A stretch of DNA of 64,000 nucleotides from Zobellia laminariae. GTDB lineage: Bacteria > Bacteroidota > Bacteroidia > Flavobacteriales > Flavobacteriaceae. Made by a program: the position numbers and the translations under genes. The stretch lies in contig NZ_RCNS01000001.1 of the NCBI RefSeq assembly GCF_009725995.1, forward strand, positions 62,001 to 126,000, given 5' to 3'. Below, one piece after another: positions 26,568 through 36,403 of the stretch (positions are counted from its first letter, which is position 1; each line of letters starts with the position of its first letter). A model generated the notes under the pieces. It had not been told where the DNA came from and did not search any database. It saw only the letters and a program-made list of their open reading frames with translations.

Positions 26568-27521
26568 CTATAGTAATTTACTAATAATAACTTCTTCCGA
26601 AATACCTTCGGCCTCTGCTTTATAGTTTTTGATAAGGCGATGTCTCAAAATACCTGTAGCGACTGCTTGAACATCTTCGGCATCTGGTGAAAACTTACCA
26701 TTTATTGCCGCGTGTGCCTTAGCTGCTAAAACAAGATTTTGAGAAGCTCTTGGTCCTGCTCCCCAATCTATATATTGCTTTACATAATCACTTGCCGTTT
26801 CAAGATTAGGCCGGGTAGAGTTTACCAATTTAACAGCGTACTCCACAACATTATCCGGAACCGGAATACGGCGAACAAGTTGTTGAACCTCCAATATTTC
26901 TTTGGCATTAAACAAAGCCTGAATATTTACTGAACGGTCCGAAGTTGTATTCTTAACAACTTGTATTTCTTCTTCAATAGTAGGGTACTTCAACTCTATT
27001 GCGAACATAAAACGGTCTAACTGCGCTTCAGGAAGCGGGTAAGTACCTTCTTGCTCTATAGGGTTTTGAGTAGCTAGAACAAAAAAGGGAAGTTCTAATT
27101 TATGTTGTTGTCCGGCAATGGTTACTGAACGCTCCTGCATGGCTTCAAGCAAGGCAGCCTGAGTTTTAGGTGGAGTACGGTTAATCTCATCTGCCAAGAT
27201 GATATTTGCAAAAATAGGCCCTTTAATAAACTTAAAATTCCGGTTTTGATCAAGAACCTCACTACCAAGAATGTCACTTGGCATTAAATCAGGAGTAAAC
27301 TGAATACGTTTAAAATCCAAACCTAAAGTTTGGGCTATAGTATTCACCATTAAGGTTTTTGCTAATCCAGGAACACCAATTAACAAAGAATGTCCTCCCG
27401 TATAGATACTTAAAAGAATTTGGTCTATTACCGCATCTTGGCCAACAATGACCTTGGCAATTTCTTTTTTGAGTGCCTGGTGTTTTTCAACGAGATTATT
27501 TATTGCCTGAACGTCTGACAT
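26568..27521 (-). CDS. MoxR-family AAA+ ATPase
   Basis: 317 residues. Walker A is GVPGLAKT (about 55-62), Walker B ILADEINRTPPK, sensor 1 VLATQNPIEQEGTYPLPEAQLDRF, all typical of MoxR. MoxR proteins act as chaperone-like ATPases, often with DUF58 and von Willebrand factor A genes; none are adjacent here, as the next gene upstream is a SurA-like isomerase four bases away. The co-transcription suggests a role in envelope protein maturation. Confidence 0.9.
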   Translation of the reverse strand: MSDVQAINNLVEKHQALKKEIAKVIVGQDAVIDQILLSIYTGGHSLLIGVPGLAKTLMVNTIAQTLGLDFKRIQFTPDLMPSDILGSEVLDQNRNFKFIKGPIFANIILADEINRTPPKTQAALLEAMQERSVTIAGQQHKLELPFFVLATQNPIEQEGTYPLPEAQLDRFMFAIELKYPTIEEEIQVVKNTTSDRSVNIQALFNAKEILEVQQLVRRIPVPDNVVEYAVKLVNSTRPNLETASDYVKQYIDWGAGPRASQNLVLAAKAHAAINGKFSPDAEDVQAVATGILRHRLIKNYKAEAEGISEEVIISKLL

Positions 27522-27525
27522 AAAC

Positions 27526-29007
27526 TTAATCCTTTACCCAGTTATTGGCAAAATCACAGTCTTTGTTGTCTTCGTTCACACTAATATAGGTGTCTTCTAT
27601 ATGGTCGTCCATCCATTCTTTAATGGCATTGTACTGTTTTTCCGTTTTAGCTAATTGTTGAATTTTTATATAATCCTTAGAAAAATCAGCGGTATGCTCA
27701 TCGTACCGATTAGTTACCTTTAGTATTTTATACTTGGGACCGCCACCTCTAGGATCTTCTTCCAGTAAAGGGTATGAGATTTCATCATCCTTAAGACTAC
27801 GCACTTGGTTGTAAAGTGTCGGATCCATTTTTGTTAACTCAAAACGAGAATCAAAATTTGTAGGGTTTCTCAAAAGACCACCATCAAACTTAGTTTCTTT
27901 TTCATCTGAGAAGTTACGAGCAGCATCCGCAAAGGAATATTTCCCCTCCATGATATGCTTACGAATTGTATCCAACTCTGTCTTTACTTCATCTAAAGCT
28001 GTTTGAGAAATTTTAGGTTGCATAAGAATATGACGCAAATCTAATTCTTGACCTCTTATTTTTTCGATAAAAATAATGTGGTAACCAAACTGAGTTTCAA
28101 AAGGCTCTGAAACTTCCCCTTCTGCCAAACTAAAAGCTACATCCTTAAAGGTCTTATCAAACCCTGTGTCTTTAGTTATGCTATAAAAACCACCTTTTGA
28201 TTTTGAACCTGGATCTTCCGAATACAAAATAGCTTTTACACTAAAACTTGCATCGTTATCTTCAACATCAGATTTTATCTTATTTAACTTACCTACAACT
28301 TCCTCTACCTCTTTTTCAGTAGGTTTTGGAGATTTTACGATTTGTGCAATTTCCATTTCTGCACCAAAAACAGGGCGCTCATCTTCTGGAATTTTGCTAA
28401 AAAACTGACGAACTTCTTCTGGCGTAATTACTATTTTCTCAACAATACTAGACTGCATTTTCTCTGAAAGCATGCGTAGCTTGTTAATTTTATTGATGTC
28501 TTCACGAAGACTAGCTTCATCTTCCTTTTTGTAGAATTTCAACAGCTTTTCCATAGAACCGGTCTGCTGTACAAAAGATTGAATCTGGCGATCGGTAGTA
28601 GCGGCAATCTCATCATCTGAAACTAAAAGACTATCCTGTACAGCCTGGTGGGCATACAAACGATCTTCCATTAACTTCCCTAAAAGTCCACAACGGGTAA
28701 CATCTGCGGTAGAAACTCCTTGACTTTTTAAATCGATTAAAGTTTTTTCGATATCCGATTCCAAAATAACGTAGTCACCTACAACGGCGGAAATACCATC
28801 TAACTTAATTTTCTTGAAATTTACAGCTGGTTTAGTCGAATCTTTTTCAATACTTGCTTCTGCCTCTAGTAAAGGTTCAGCAGATTCTTCCATGTTTTCA
28901 ATTACCTCTTCTGTTTCAGTTACTTCTTCTTCGGTTTCCTGAGCAAATATGCTTCCTGTGATTAAAAAGCACCCTAAAATGGCAACAAACTTATTCAGTT
29001 TACTCAT
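27526..29007 (-). CDS. SurA-like periplasmic peptidyl-prolyl isomerase
   Basis: The ATG at 29007 gives a clean signal peptide (MSKLNKFVAILGCFLITGSIFAQ); the longer frame from 29040 would add 11 residues before it. An acidic stretch (ETEEEVTETEEVIENMEE) is followed by a SurA-like N domain and two parvulin (rotamase) domains: one around GYHIIFIEKIRG, the other from LDLRHILMQP to YKILKVTNRYDEH. It should assist folding of outer-membrane proteins. It overlaps the stop of the preceding gene (29000) by eight bases. Confidence 0.87.
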   Translation of the reverse strand: MSKLNKFVAILGCFLITGSIFAQETEEEVTETEEVIENMEESAEPLLEAEASIEKDSTKPAVNFKKIKLDGISAVVGDYVILESDIEKTLIDLKSQGVSTADVTRCGLLGKLMEDRLYAHQAVQDSLLVSDDEIAATTDRQIQSFVQQTGSMEKLLKFYKKEDEASLREDINKINKLRMLSEKMQSSIVEKIVITPEEVRQFFSKIPEDERPVFGAEMEIAQIVKSPKPTEKEVEEVVGKLNKIKSDVEDNDASFSVKAILYSEDPGSKSKGGFYSITKDTGFDKTFKDVAFSLAEGEVSEPFETQFGYHIIFIEKIRGQELDLRHILMQPKISQTALDEVKTELDTIRKHIMEGKYSFADAARNFSDEKETKFDGGLLRNPTNFDSRFELTKMDPTLYNQVRSLKDDEISYPLLEEDPRGGGPKYKILKVTNRYDEHTADFSKDYIKIQQLAKTEKQYNAIKEWMDDHIEDTYISVNEDNKDCDFANNWVKD

Positions 29008-29881
29008 AAACTTCAAATTCTTTTTCTTTAATAGCCTCATCTATAATTTCTGTTTCCAGTTTTCGTAAATAATCGAGTTTTCTTCTACTTAACAGAACCT
29101 GTTTAATTGTTGGCTCAATAAAAGACAGTGGAGCGACATCATTAACATCAAGTACGTCGGTAACCTTTGCCAAATATACCCCGTTTGCATCCTCCAACTC
29201 AAAAAATTGTGATTTTTTTAGGTGTTTATTGGCATTTTCAAAGGTCAATGGAGGTATTTCCTCTATAATTCTAGTAGCACTTACCCAGATGGAGTCATTG
29301 AAGTTTAATTTCTTGAACTGCACTCCAATAGAATCTAAATATGCGATATCATTTTTCTTAAAGCGCTTCAATTTACTTATGACATCATCTTGGTTCAAGA
29401 ATTGTTTGGGCAACTCTACAAACCTAAGCTTTACTATTTTTTCTTTAAGTTTAAAATTCTCTTTCTCCCTTTCATAAAAACCGTTCAACTGAGAACTGCT
29501 GATTACAGTATCTCCTCCCTGTTGTACCAATGCTTCTTTGTATGCTCTTGTATATAAGTCTATGCGATAATCTGCTACCAATGCATCATATTCCGCCAAT
29601 TTTTCTTCCGGAAGATTAATTTTGGCCTTGTCCAACAACAATTGTTTTGATGCCCAATTATTAATATAATTCGTCACAAAAGAAGCACTATCTTCTTTTG
29701 AAATACCTTTAGCCAATAATTTAGCCACATCATCGCGGTACAAATAATTCTCCCCTACACGGGCTAAAAACCCAGGTTCATCTTTTGTCAAGAAAGAACC
29801 GCAGCCAACAAAAAGGGATACTAAGCCCATAATAGCCGAACAATAAATTAGGCGGCGCAATGGTATTAAATTTAATTTCAT
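29000..29881 (-). CDS. PpiC/SurA-like lipoprotein partner
   Basis: A signal peptide with the lipobox FVGC (Cys27) precedes a helical N domain similar to that of SurA (LARVGENYLYRDDVAKLL) and a beta/helical C part. No intact parvulin domain is visible, so it is probably a chaperone-only lipoprotein. It is the first gene of the operon with the SurA-like isomerase and MoxR. A second, related subunit beside a SurA-like protein is common in Bacteroidota. Confidence 0.75.
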   Translation of the reverse strand: MKLNLIPLRRLIYCSAIMGLVSLFVGCGSFLTKDEPGFLARVGENYLYRDDVAKLLAKGISKEDSASFVTNYINNWASKQLLLDKAKINLPEEKLAEYDALVADYRIDLYTRAYKEALVQQGGDTVISSSQLNGFYEREKENFKLKEKIVKLRFVELPKQFLNQDDVISKLKRFKKNDIAYLDSIGVQFKKLNFNDSIWVSATRIIEEIPPLTFENANKHLKKSQFFELEDANGVYLAKVTDVLDVNDVAPLSFIEPTIKQVLLSRRKLDYLRKLETEIIDEAIKEKEFEVYE

Positions 29882-30140
29882 GGAGCAAAAATAGCAAATC
29901 TACTACGGTGGGCAATAGACTCTTAAGTCTTAACCGATTTTTTAATTTTACCTGTAATCCGTTACCTACACTTTAAGCCTTGTTTTAAAATTGCTTTCTA
30001 GGAAAGCTTGTTTTAATTTAAACGATACTACTTTTGCCCAGTGGTTATTTCAATTTCGTCGAAAACTTAGTTTAGAATCATAGTAATAACCTAAATTGGA
30101 ATCGCTTTAATAAATATAAAGAACGCAGAACACTTATTTT

Positions 30141-30392
30141 ATGAGCAGAAAATTAAAACTGATATGGGATTTTAGGGGTCCGGCCGCACAAAAAACCGCG
30201 GAACATCATGTAATTCACCTAAAAGAATTTATCGCAATTGAAAAAACGAATCTTGACATTACTGGTTCTCAAGATTTTAATGATATGCACAGCATAGCTT
30301 TTATGGTGGTTGACGAAGCAGAAATGATACCAGTTAGAGATGCCCTTAAACCGCATCGTGGAGAAGTCTATGTTGAACCGGCAGATAGCTAA
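30141..30392 (+). CDS. conserved small flavobacterial protein, function unknown
   Basis: An 83-residue soluble protein with no signal or membrane segment. The sequence has a firm core (LIWDFRGPAAQKTAEHHVIHLKEF; HSIAFMVV; VRDALKPHRGE) that I recognise from unannotated flavobacterial proteins, but no domain with a known role. The paired histidines near residue 22 and the HR near the end could bind metal or a nucleotide; that is speculation. It lies 38 bases before the serine-hydrolase gene and may be co-transcribed with it. Confidence 0.7.
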   Translation: MSRKLKLIWDFRGPAAQKTAEHHVIHLKEFIAIEKTNLDITGSQDFNDMHSIAFMVVDEAEMIPVRDALKPHRGEVYVEPADS

Positions 30393-30430
30393 TAGACGAA
30401 CTCCCTTATATTAAATTTCTATTAAAACGC

Positions 30431-31597
30431 ATGTTTAAAAAAGGTCTCTTTATAGTTTTAAGTATACTAATATTTGTTTCCTGTTCTCCTCAAAAACAAG
30501 AGCAACAGGAAAAACAAGAACAACGGCAAACAGGTGACCCGTTGGAGGCCATACTGACTTCTACCACCCCAAAAATAAAAAGGGTGATGGACAGCCTTGA
30601 TCAACATGAAGTTCAGATAAGATATACCCAGATAAATAGAACAGGTGACGAAGTTCACTTCACTGATTTTGATTTTCAGGTAGATTCCAGTAATTACTTT
30701 TATCCTGCTAGTACAGCAAAACTGCCAACAGCAGTTGTAGCACTTAGCCGTTTGAACCAGATGGATTCTCTAAGTCTCAACACCCGTTTTTATGTTGAGG
30801 GCGATTCTATTGAAACTACCTTTTCAGAAGTTATTTCCCAGATATTTGCAGTTAGCGATAACGATGCAAACAATAGATTAATTGAGTTCTTAGGGCAAGA
30901 CACCATCAATACCGTTTTAAGACGCGCAGGAGTTTCTCCTATTAGGATATGGCAAAGACTAGGTAGTGATGATGACAACGCAACTACGAAACCTTTAATC
31001 ATATATGAGAATGATAGCACTGTACGTATGCTATCAAAAAAAATAAATACGTATCCAAAACCATTAAAGCTTAAAAACATAAAGAAAGGAAAGGGTTTCT
31101 ATGAAGAAGATTCCCTTATGACGGAAGCTTTTGATTTTAGTCTAAAAAACTACTATCCTATTGAAACCCAAGATGCTCTTCTTAAACGAATTATCTTTCC
31201 GGAGACTTTTGCAGAAAATGAACGTTTTAATATGAGTGAAGAGCAGCGTAATTTTCTGTTAAGCACTATGTACACTGTGCCAAGAAAAATTGGTTACGAC
31301 TCTAAAGAGTACAATGATAGCTATTGTAAGTTCTTTATTTATGGGGATAAAAAAGAGAACATTCCGGAAAATATTAAAATCTATAATAAAGTAGGGGTTG
31401 CTTATGGCACCTTAACAGATTGCGCTTACATTAAAGACACCGAAAATAACGTAGAATTTATGATTACCGCGACCTTATTAGTCAATAAGAACGGTATTTT
31501 TAATGATGATACCTACGAATACGAGGAAGTAGGCATACCGTTTTTAGCGGAACTAGGCAGACAGTTGTATGCTTACGAGCTAAAGCGAAAACAATAA
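30431..31597 (+). CDS. class A beta-lactamase-like serine hydrolase, lipoprotein
   Basis: Lipobox FVSC gives lipidated Cys18. The penicillin-recognising fold shows the SxxK motif as Ser94-Thr-Ala-Lys97 (YPASTAKLPT) and the SDN motif at Ser142-Asn144. The third box is altered: NKVGVAYG in place of KTG. No Glu166-type omega loop is obvious. This fits a beta-lactamase-related D,D-peptidase or esterase more than a resistance enzyme. The Gln/Glu-rich linker after Cys18 (KQEQQEKQEQRQ) is a lipoprotein tether. Confidence 0.78.
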   Translation: MFKKGLFIVLSILIFVSCSPQKQEQQEKQEQRQTGDPLEAILTSTTPKIKRVMDSLDQHEVQIRYTQINRTGDEVHFTDFDFQVDSSNYFYPASTAKLPTAVVALSRLNQMDSLSLNTRFYVEGDSIETTFSEVISQIFAVSDNDANNRLIEFLGQDTINTVLRRAGVSPIRIWQRLGSDDDNATTKPLIIYENDSTVRMLSKKINTYPKPLKLKNIKKGKGFYEEDSLMTEAFDFSLKNYYPIETQDALLKRIIFPETFAENERFNMSEEQRNFLLSTMYTVPRKIGYDSKEYNDSYCKFFIYGDKKENIPENIKIYNKVGVAYGTLTDCAYIKDTENNVEFMITATLLVNKNGIFNDDTYEYEEVGIPFLAELGRQLYAYELKRKQ

Positions 31598-31797
31598 CAT
31601 TCTTCAACATACTTAGCCCTTAGCACTAGTCTGATTGAAGAAGCGCTGTTTTCTTAACTATAATCAGAGCGCACCTACTTTAATTGTTCTTGAATATATG
31701 TTGGGCTCCTGTCAATAAATTACTTCATTTCTCGTTATATAAGCTAGTTCTATAGCTTCAAAACAGTCTATTGAGCCTTGAAAAAAGTAATCTTAAC

Positions 31798-34170
31798 ATG
31801 TCAGACCACCAAGACCGAATTGACCAGCTTCACCAAAAGCTTGAACTACTTCTTAGCAAACAAGAAGGATTCGCCAAAGAATTAATGAAGCTTTATCAGG
31901 AAATTGAAGACGTAAAAAAACTTCGGCCTGACCAAATAGTATCAGAAAAAATAATACCGCAACCTGTTTCTGAAATCCCAGAAATTAAGGAAGTCCAAGA
32001 AACTGTTGAAATTGAACAAGCAGTTGTTCAAGAAATAATTGAAACTCCTATTGAAACTCCCGCTGCGCAACCTGCAGCTCCTCAAAAAGTTAAAAAGCCA
32101 AAAGGAAAATCAAATCTTGAAAAATTTATTGGAGAAAACCTCATCAATAAAATTGGTATAGCCATAACCGTAATAGGTGTTGCTATTGGCGCAAAATATT
32201 CTATTGAGAATGAATTAATAAGTCCGCTTACCCGTATCATTTTAGGGTACTTAGCTGGTTTAGGTCTTTTAGGATTCGGAATAAAACTAAAAGCCAAATA
32301 CAAAAATTACAGTGCCGTTCTTGTGAGCGGAGCCCTTGCCATTCTTTATTTCATCACTTTTGCTGCCTACAGTTTCTATGACCTGTTCCCGCAATTAATG
32401 GCTTTCGCCCTGATGCTTGTTTTTACAATTTTTGGAGTTGTCGCGGCATTGAACTACAACAAGCAGGTTATTGCTCACATTGGTCTGGTAGGTGCTTATG
32501 CCGTTCCATTTCTACTGAGTAACAACTCAGGAAATGTAGCTACATTGTTTGCTTACATGGCAATTATTAATGTGGGCATTCTGGTTATTTCCTTTAAAAA
32601 ATACTGGAAACCCCTTTTCTATTCAGCATTTATCTTCACTTATTTGATATATAGCTCATGGATGTTTTTCTCCTATGAGGAAACAGAACATTTTGCTCTG
32701 GCTTTCATTTACCTAACCGTATTCTTTGTCATTTTTTATACTGCGGTTTTAGCCTATAAGCTTATTAGAAAAGAAAAATTCTTGAAGAGCGACGTGGTGT
32801 TGCTGCTTTTAAATTCTTTTATTTTTTACGGTCTTGGCTTCAGTCTTTTAGCAAACCACGAAACCGGTAAAGACTTACTTGGTGCTTTTACTCTAGTTAA
32901 TGCTATCATTCACTTTGTCGTTAGCGTTATATTATTCAAGAAAAAACTAGCGGATAGAAACCTTTTTCATCTCGTTTCAGGATTGGTACTTGTATTTATA
33001 ACAATTGCTGCGCCCGTACAATTAGATGGCAACTGGGTTACTTTGTTGTGGACATTACAGGCTGCACTACTTTTCTTTATTGGTCGTACCAAAGGAGTTT
33101 CCTTTTACGAATACCTTTCATACCCACTGATGATATTGGCACTCCTAAGTCTAACTCAAGATTGGGGAATGGGTTACGGAGGTTACTATTCCACCACCGA
33201 ATTGACACCTCTATTTAATAGCTATTTTCTAACATCGGCATTATTTTTAGCTGCTTTTGGTTTTATCAATTGGATAAATCAAAAACATAGTATCTCTTTA
33301 GAAGGAAAACCAGCCTCTAAACTGCCCGTGATAATGTCTTTTGTAATACCGGTAATCTTGTTGTTTGTTTCTTATATAGCGTTTTACCTAGAAATTGAGC
33401 AGTACTGGAAAAACTTGTTTGGAGAATCTGAAGTGAATCTGAACCCGAGTGATACGTATAGTTATGGTGAGCATAATTATGACCTACAAGATTTTGAATC
33501 TATCTGGCTTTTCAATTACACCTTTTTATTTCTGACCATATTGGCTTTTGTTAACATCAAAAAACTTAAAAATAGAGTTTTAGGTATTAGTAATTTGGTG
33601 ATGGGCGTAGCGGTAAGTTTCTTTTTTCTAACTGCCGGGCTGTACATTTTAAGTGAACTTCGTGATAGTTATATAGACCGTGCACTTTCTGAATATTATG
33701 AAATTGGCATCATGAATATTGGTATACGCTACATCTCATTTGCCTTTTTTGCTATCTTATTGATTACTTTGATAAAGCTTTCCAAACAGGGTTTTATGAA
33801 TGTGAACCTAAAGATTCCTGTTGAAATTATCACTCATTTTTCTATCCTATGGATTCTTAGCAGTGAATTGTTGAATTGGATGCACCTTGCCGGTTCTGAC
33901 CAATCTTACAAGTTAGGCCTTAGTATACTTTGGGGTGTTTATGCCCTATTCCTAATTGGTTTGGGCATCTACAAGCAACGAAAATACCTTCGTATTGGTG
34001 CTATTTCATTATTTGGCGTCACACTTGCTAAACTGTTTTTATATGATATTGCATCGTTAAATACCATTTCAAAAACCATTGTTTTGGTTTTGCTTGGCGT
34101 GCTGTTACTTATCATTTCATTTCTTTACAATAAATACAAAAATGTTATTTCGGATGAAACTGAAAAATAA
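31798..34170 (+). CDS. DUF2339 polytopic membrane protein
   Basis: The ATG at 31798 (MSDHQDRIDQL) is chosen over a TTG nine codons upstream. Residues 1-40 form a coiled coil, 45-100 a Glu/Pro-rich linker, then about 20 membrane segments beginning with the family motif IGENLINKIGIAITVIGVA. DUF2339 proteins are widespread in Bacteroidota; no biochemical role is established. The next gene (DUF3999) overlaps its end, a pairing seen in many genomes, so the two probably form one membrane complex. Confidence 0.85.
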   Translation: MSDHQDRIDQLHQKLELLLSKQEGFAKELMKLYQEIEDVKKLRPDQIVSEKIIPQPVSEIPEIKEVQETVEIEQAVVQEIIETPIETPAAQPAAPQKVKKPKGKSNLEKFIGENLINKIGIAITVIGVAIGAKYSIENELISPLTRIILGYLAGLGLLGFGIKLKAKYKNYSAVLVSGALAILYFITFAAYSFYDLFPQLMAFALMLVFTIFGVVAALNYNKQVIAHIGLVGAYAVPFLLSNNSGNVATLFAYMAIINVGILVISFKKYWKPLFYSAFIFTYLIYSSWMFFSYEETEHFALAFIYLTVFFVIFYTAVLAYKLIRKEKFLKSDVVLLLLNSFIFYGLGFSLLANHETGKDLLGAFTLVNAIIHFVVSVILFKKKLADRNLFHLVSGLVLVFITIAAPVQLDGNWVTLLWTLQAALLFFIGRTKGVSFYEYLSYPLMILALLSLTQDWGMGYGGYYSTTELTPLFNSYFLTSALFLAAFGFINWINQKHSISLEGKPASKLPVIMSFVIPVILLFVSYIAFYLEIEQYWKNLFGESEVNLNPSDTYSYGEHNYDLQDFESIWLFNYTFLFLTILAFVNIKKLKNRVLGISNLVMGVAVSFFFLTAGLYILSELRDSYIDRALSEYYEIGIMNIGIRYISFAFFAILLITLIKLSKQGFMNVNLKIPVEIITHFSILWILSSELLNWMHLAGSDQSYKLGLSILWGVYALFLIGLGIYKQRKYLRIGAISLFGVTLAKLFLYDIASLNTISKTIVLVLLGVLLLIISFLYNKYKNVISDETEK

Positions 34171-35377
34171 ACTTCTTATTTTCTTCGGATTGTGGTCTTG
34201 CACTATGGCTTTTGGCCAACTCTCTACGTATGAGTACAAACAAGAATTAAAAGGAATTTCCGAGCAATGGCATACCGTGACTTTACCTAACCAGGTATTT
34301 CACAATACCAATGACAACCTTTCTGACATACGCATTTATGGTTTTACTGAAAGTGACACTCTTGAAGCTCCTTATATTCTAAAAGTAGCTTCCGAAAAAA
34401 ATAATAAAAAAGAGATTGCATTTAAACTCTTGAATAGTGCTTCCAACAAAGACGGTTATTACTTTACTTATGAAGTCCCCTCTACGGAACCCATAAATAA
34501 AATCGACCTAGAATTCAATCAAACTAACTTTAATTGGCACATTGTTTTAGAAGGAAGTCAAACGCAAAACGAGTGGTTTCAAATACTAGATGATTATCGT
34601 ATTCTTTCCATAAAAAATGAGCAAACCAACTATACTTTCAGTACACTAAACTTGCCACAATCTAAATACAAATATTACCGCTTACTCGTTAAAAGCAAAG
34701 TAAAACCAGAATTAAAACAGGCAAAAATAAGTTTGGACGGTTCTGTAGGTGCTTCATATAACACCTACCCTACTACCTTTATGAACATAAAGCAAAAAGG
34801 CAAGACCACGGTGGTGGATATTGACTTAAACCAAAGGTTACCACAAAGCTTCTTAAAATTGAATATTTCTGACAAGGTGGATTATTACAGACCTATGACA
34901 CTGCAATATATATCGGACAGTGTTACAACTGAGAAAGGTCTTAAATACACCTACAATAACCTTTATCGTGGCACTTTATCTTCTGTAGACACAATAGGTT
35001 TTAAATTTGCTAGTACCCTTGCACAAAAATTGAGATTAATTATTCAGAATAATGATAATCAAGCTTTACAAATAGAATCGGCAGTAGCAAAAGGATATAC
35101 TCACCAGTTGCTAGTCCGTTTTGATAATCCAGCTGATTATTTTTTAGTTTACGGCAACAAAAATGCTCAACTACCTAAATATGACATTCAGCAAATCGCC
35201 TCTGCAGTTCCAGAAAATGCTTCTTCTATAGATTTAGGAAATACAGAAGAAATTTCAAAGCCTAAAAAGACACTAAAAAAACCGCTTTTTGAAAGTAAAG
35301 TCTGGCTTTGGTTAGTTATGGGTGCTGTTATTGTGGTTTTAGGATGGTTTACTTTAAGGATGATGGCCAAAAAATAG
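34154..35377 (+). CDS. DUF3999-family membrane-anchored protein
   Basis: The ATG at 34154 (MKLKNKLLIFFGLWSCTMAFG) gives a proper signal peptide; upstream residues of the same frame overlap the DUF2339 gene and are implausible. The ~370-residue exterior is beta-rich with discoidin-like repeats (FNWHIVLEGSQTQNEWFQI; YKYYRLLVKSK), and one C-terminal membrane helix (about WLWLVMGAVIVVLGWFTL) ends in MMAKK. The 17-base overlap implies translational coupling with DUF2339. Function unknown. Confidence 0.82.
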   Translation: MKLKNKLLIFFGLWSCTMAFGQLSTYEYKQELKGISEQWHTVTLPNQVFHNTNDNLSDIRIYGFTESDTLEAPYILKVASEKNNKKEIAFKLLNSASNKDGYYFTYEVPSTEPINKIDLEFNQTNFNWHIVLEGSQTQNEWFQILDDYRILSIKNEQTNYTFSTLNLPQSKYKYYRLLVKSKVKPELKQAKISLDGSVGASYNTYPTTFMNIKQKGKTTVVDIDLNQRLPQSFLKLNISDKVDYYRPMTLQYISDSVTTEKGLKYTYNNLYRGTLSSVDTIGFKFASTLAQKLRLIIQNNDNQALQIESAVAKGYTHQLLVRFDNPADYFLVYGNKNAQLPKYDIQQIASAVPENASSIDLGNTEEISKPKKTLKKPLFESKVWLWLVMGAVIVVLGWFTLRMMAKK

Positions 35378-35448
35378 TTTTTTTAAGTTGAACTGATATT
35401 CTAATCAACCTAAAATACTTCTTGTTAGTTTACCAATCTAGAATCCTG

Positions 35449-35456
35449 TAAATTTG
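35449..35456 (+). promoter_or_regulatory. candidate promoter before the pseudouridine synthase gene
   Basis: TAAATTTG matches TAnnTTTG. A TTG at 35422-35424 lies 24 bases upstream, slightly longer than usual. The GTG start is at 35477. Confidence 0.45.
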
Positions 35457-35476
35457 CATTCTTAAAATACAAAAGC

Positions 35477-36208
35477 GTGCAAGAACCCAAACAGACCCGA
35501 ATTAATAAATACCTAAGTGAAGTTGGCTATTGTTCACGTCGTGCGGCGGACAAATTAATTGACCAAGGTCGCGTTACTATTAACGGTGTAGTGCCGGAAA
35601 TGGGCACAAAAATCACCGAAGGAGATGAAGTTCATGTAGATGGTAAATTAATATCTGAACCAAAAGAAAAACCGGTCTACCTTGCTTTTAACAAACCTAT
35701 TGGCATTGTCTGTACTACGGACACCAAAGTTGAAAAAGACAATATAATTGAATATATCAACTACCCAAAACGTATTTTTCCTATTGGCAGATTAGACAAA
35801 CCTAGTGAAGGACTCATTCTTCTAACCAATGACGGAGATATCGTCAACAAAATTCTAAGAGCGCGTAACCACCACGAAAAAGAATATTTGGTTACTGTTG
35901 ATAGAGCTATAACCCCAGATTTTGTCGAACGCATGCAAAAAGGTGTTCCTATTCTAGACACCGTGACGCGGGAGTGCAAGGTTGAGCAAATTGGTAAATA
36001 CGAATTCAAAATTATACTAACGCAAGGTCTAAATAGACAAATTAGACGCATGTGCGAGTATCTAGATTACAATGTACAGCGCCTAAAACGTATTCGTATT
36101 ATGAACATTAAATTAGATGTTCCCGTTGGCAAATGGCGAGACTTAACAGAAGCTGAGCTAAAAGAGATAAATAGACTTGTATCTTCTTCATCAAAAACGC
36201 ATTTCTAG
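35477..36208 (+). CDS. rluF: 23S rRNA pseudouridine synthase, RluF/RsuA family
   Basis: It starts with GTG (MQEPKQTRINKYL); no ATG is available upstream in frame. An S4 RNA-binding domain (residues 8-60, SEVGYCSRRAADKLIDQGRV) precedes the catalytic domain with Asp107 in GRLDKPSEGLILLTNDGD and the HEKEYLVTV and GLNRQIRRMCEYL motifs. The S4 domain with Y-C-S-R-R and overall length fit RluF best; RluB/RsuA cannot be excluded. It modifies one uridine of rRNA. Confidence 0.87.
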   Translation: MQEPKQTRINKYLSEVGYCSRRAADKLIDQGRVTINGVVPEMGTKITEGDEVHVDGKLISEPKEKPVYLAFNKPIGIVCTTDTKVEKDNIIEYINYPKRIFPIGRLDKPSEGLILLTNDGDIVNKILRARNHHEKEYLVTVDRAITPDFVERMQKGVPILDTVTRECKVEQIGKYEFKIILTQGLNRQIRRMCEYLDYNVQRLKRIRIMNIKLDVPVGKWRDLTEAELKEINRLVSSSSKTHF

Positions 36209-36403
36209 AAATAGGTTTATTTCCATATAGAGTCCATACCTTCTTCATAGATGGATAATCTCCTTATAAACCAAAAAACTAATATAAAGACCCTTTCTAG
36301 GGGTTAAACAACCTTATTTCAACACTTTATAGCTCAAAATATAAATTGATTTCAGCGTTCGTATTTAGCTAAAAATCATTAACTTAGAGAGAACGACAAA
36401 AAT

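Noticed and set aside
26501..26584. 27-codon plus-strand frame running into the MoxR gene
   Set aside because: Overlaps a firm gene on the other strand, too short, and no promoter.
30431..31597. Antibiotic-resistance beta-lactamase
   Set aside because: SxxK and SDN are present but the third box is NKVG, and no Glu166-type loop is evident; better described as a beta-lactamase-like hydrolase.
36224..36258. ATAGAG/ATAGATGG pair before the gene at 36404
   Set aside because: The two TAGA cores are 20, not 21, bp apart and match poorly outside the core.
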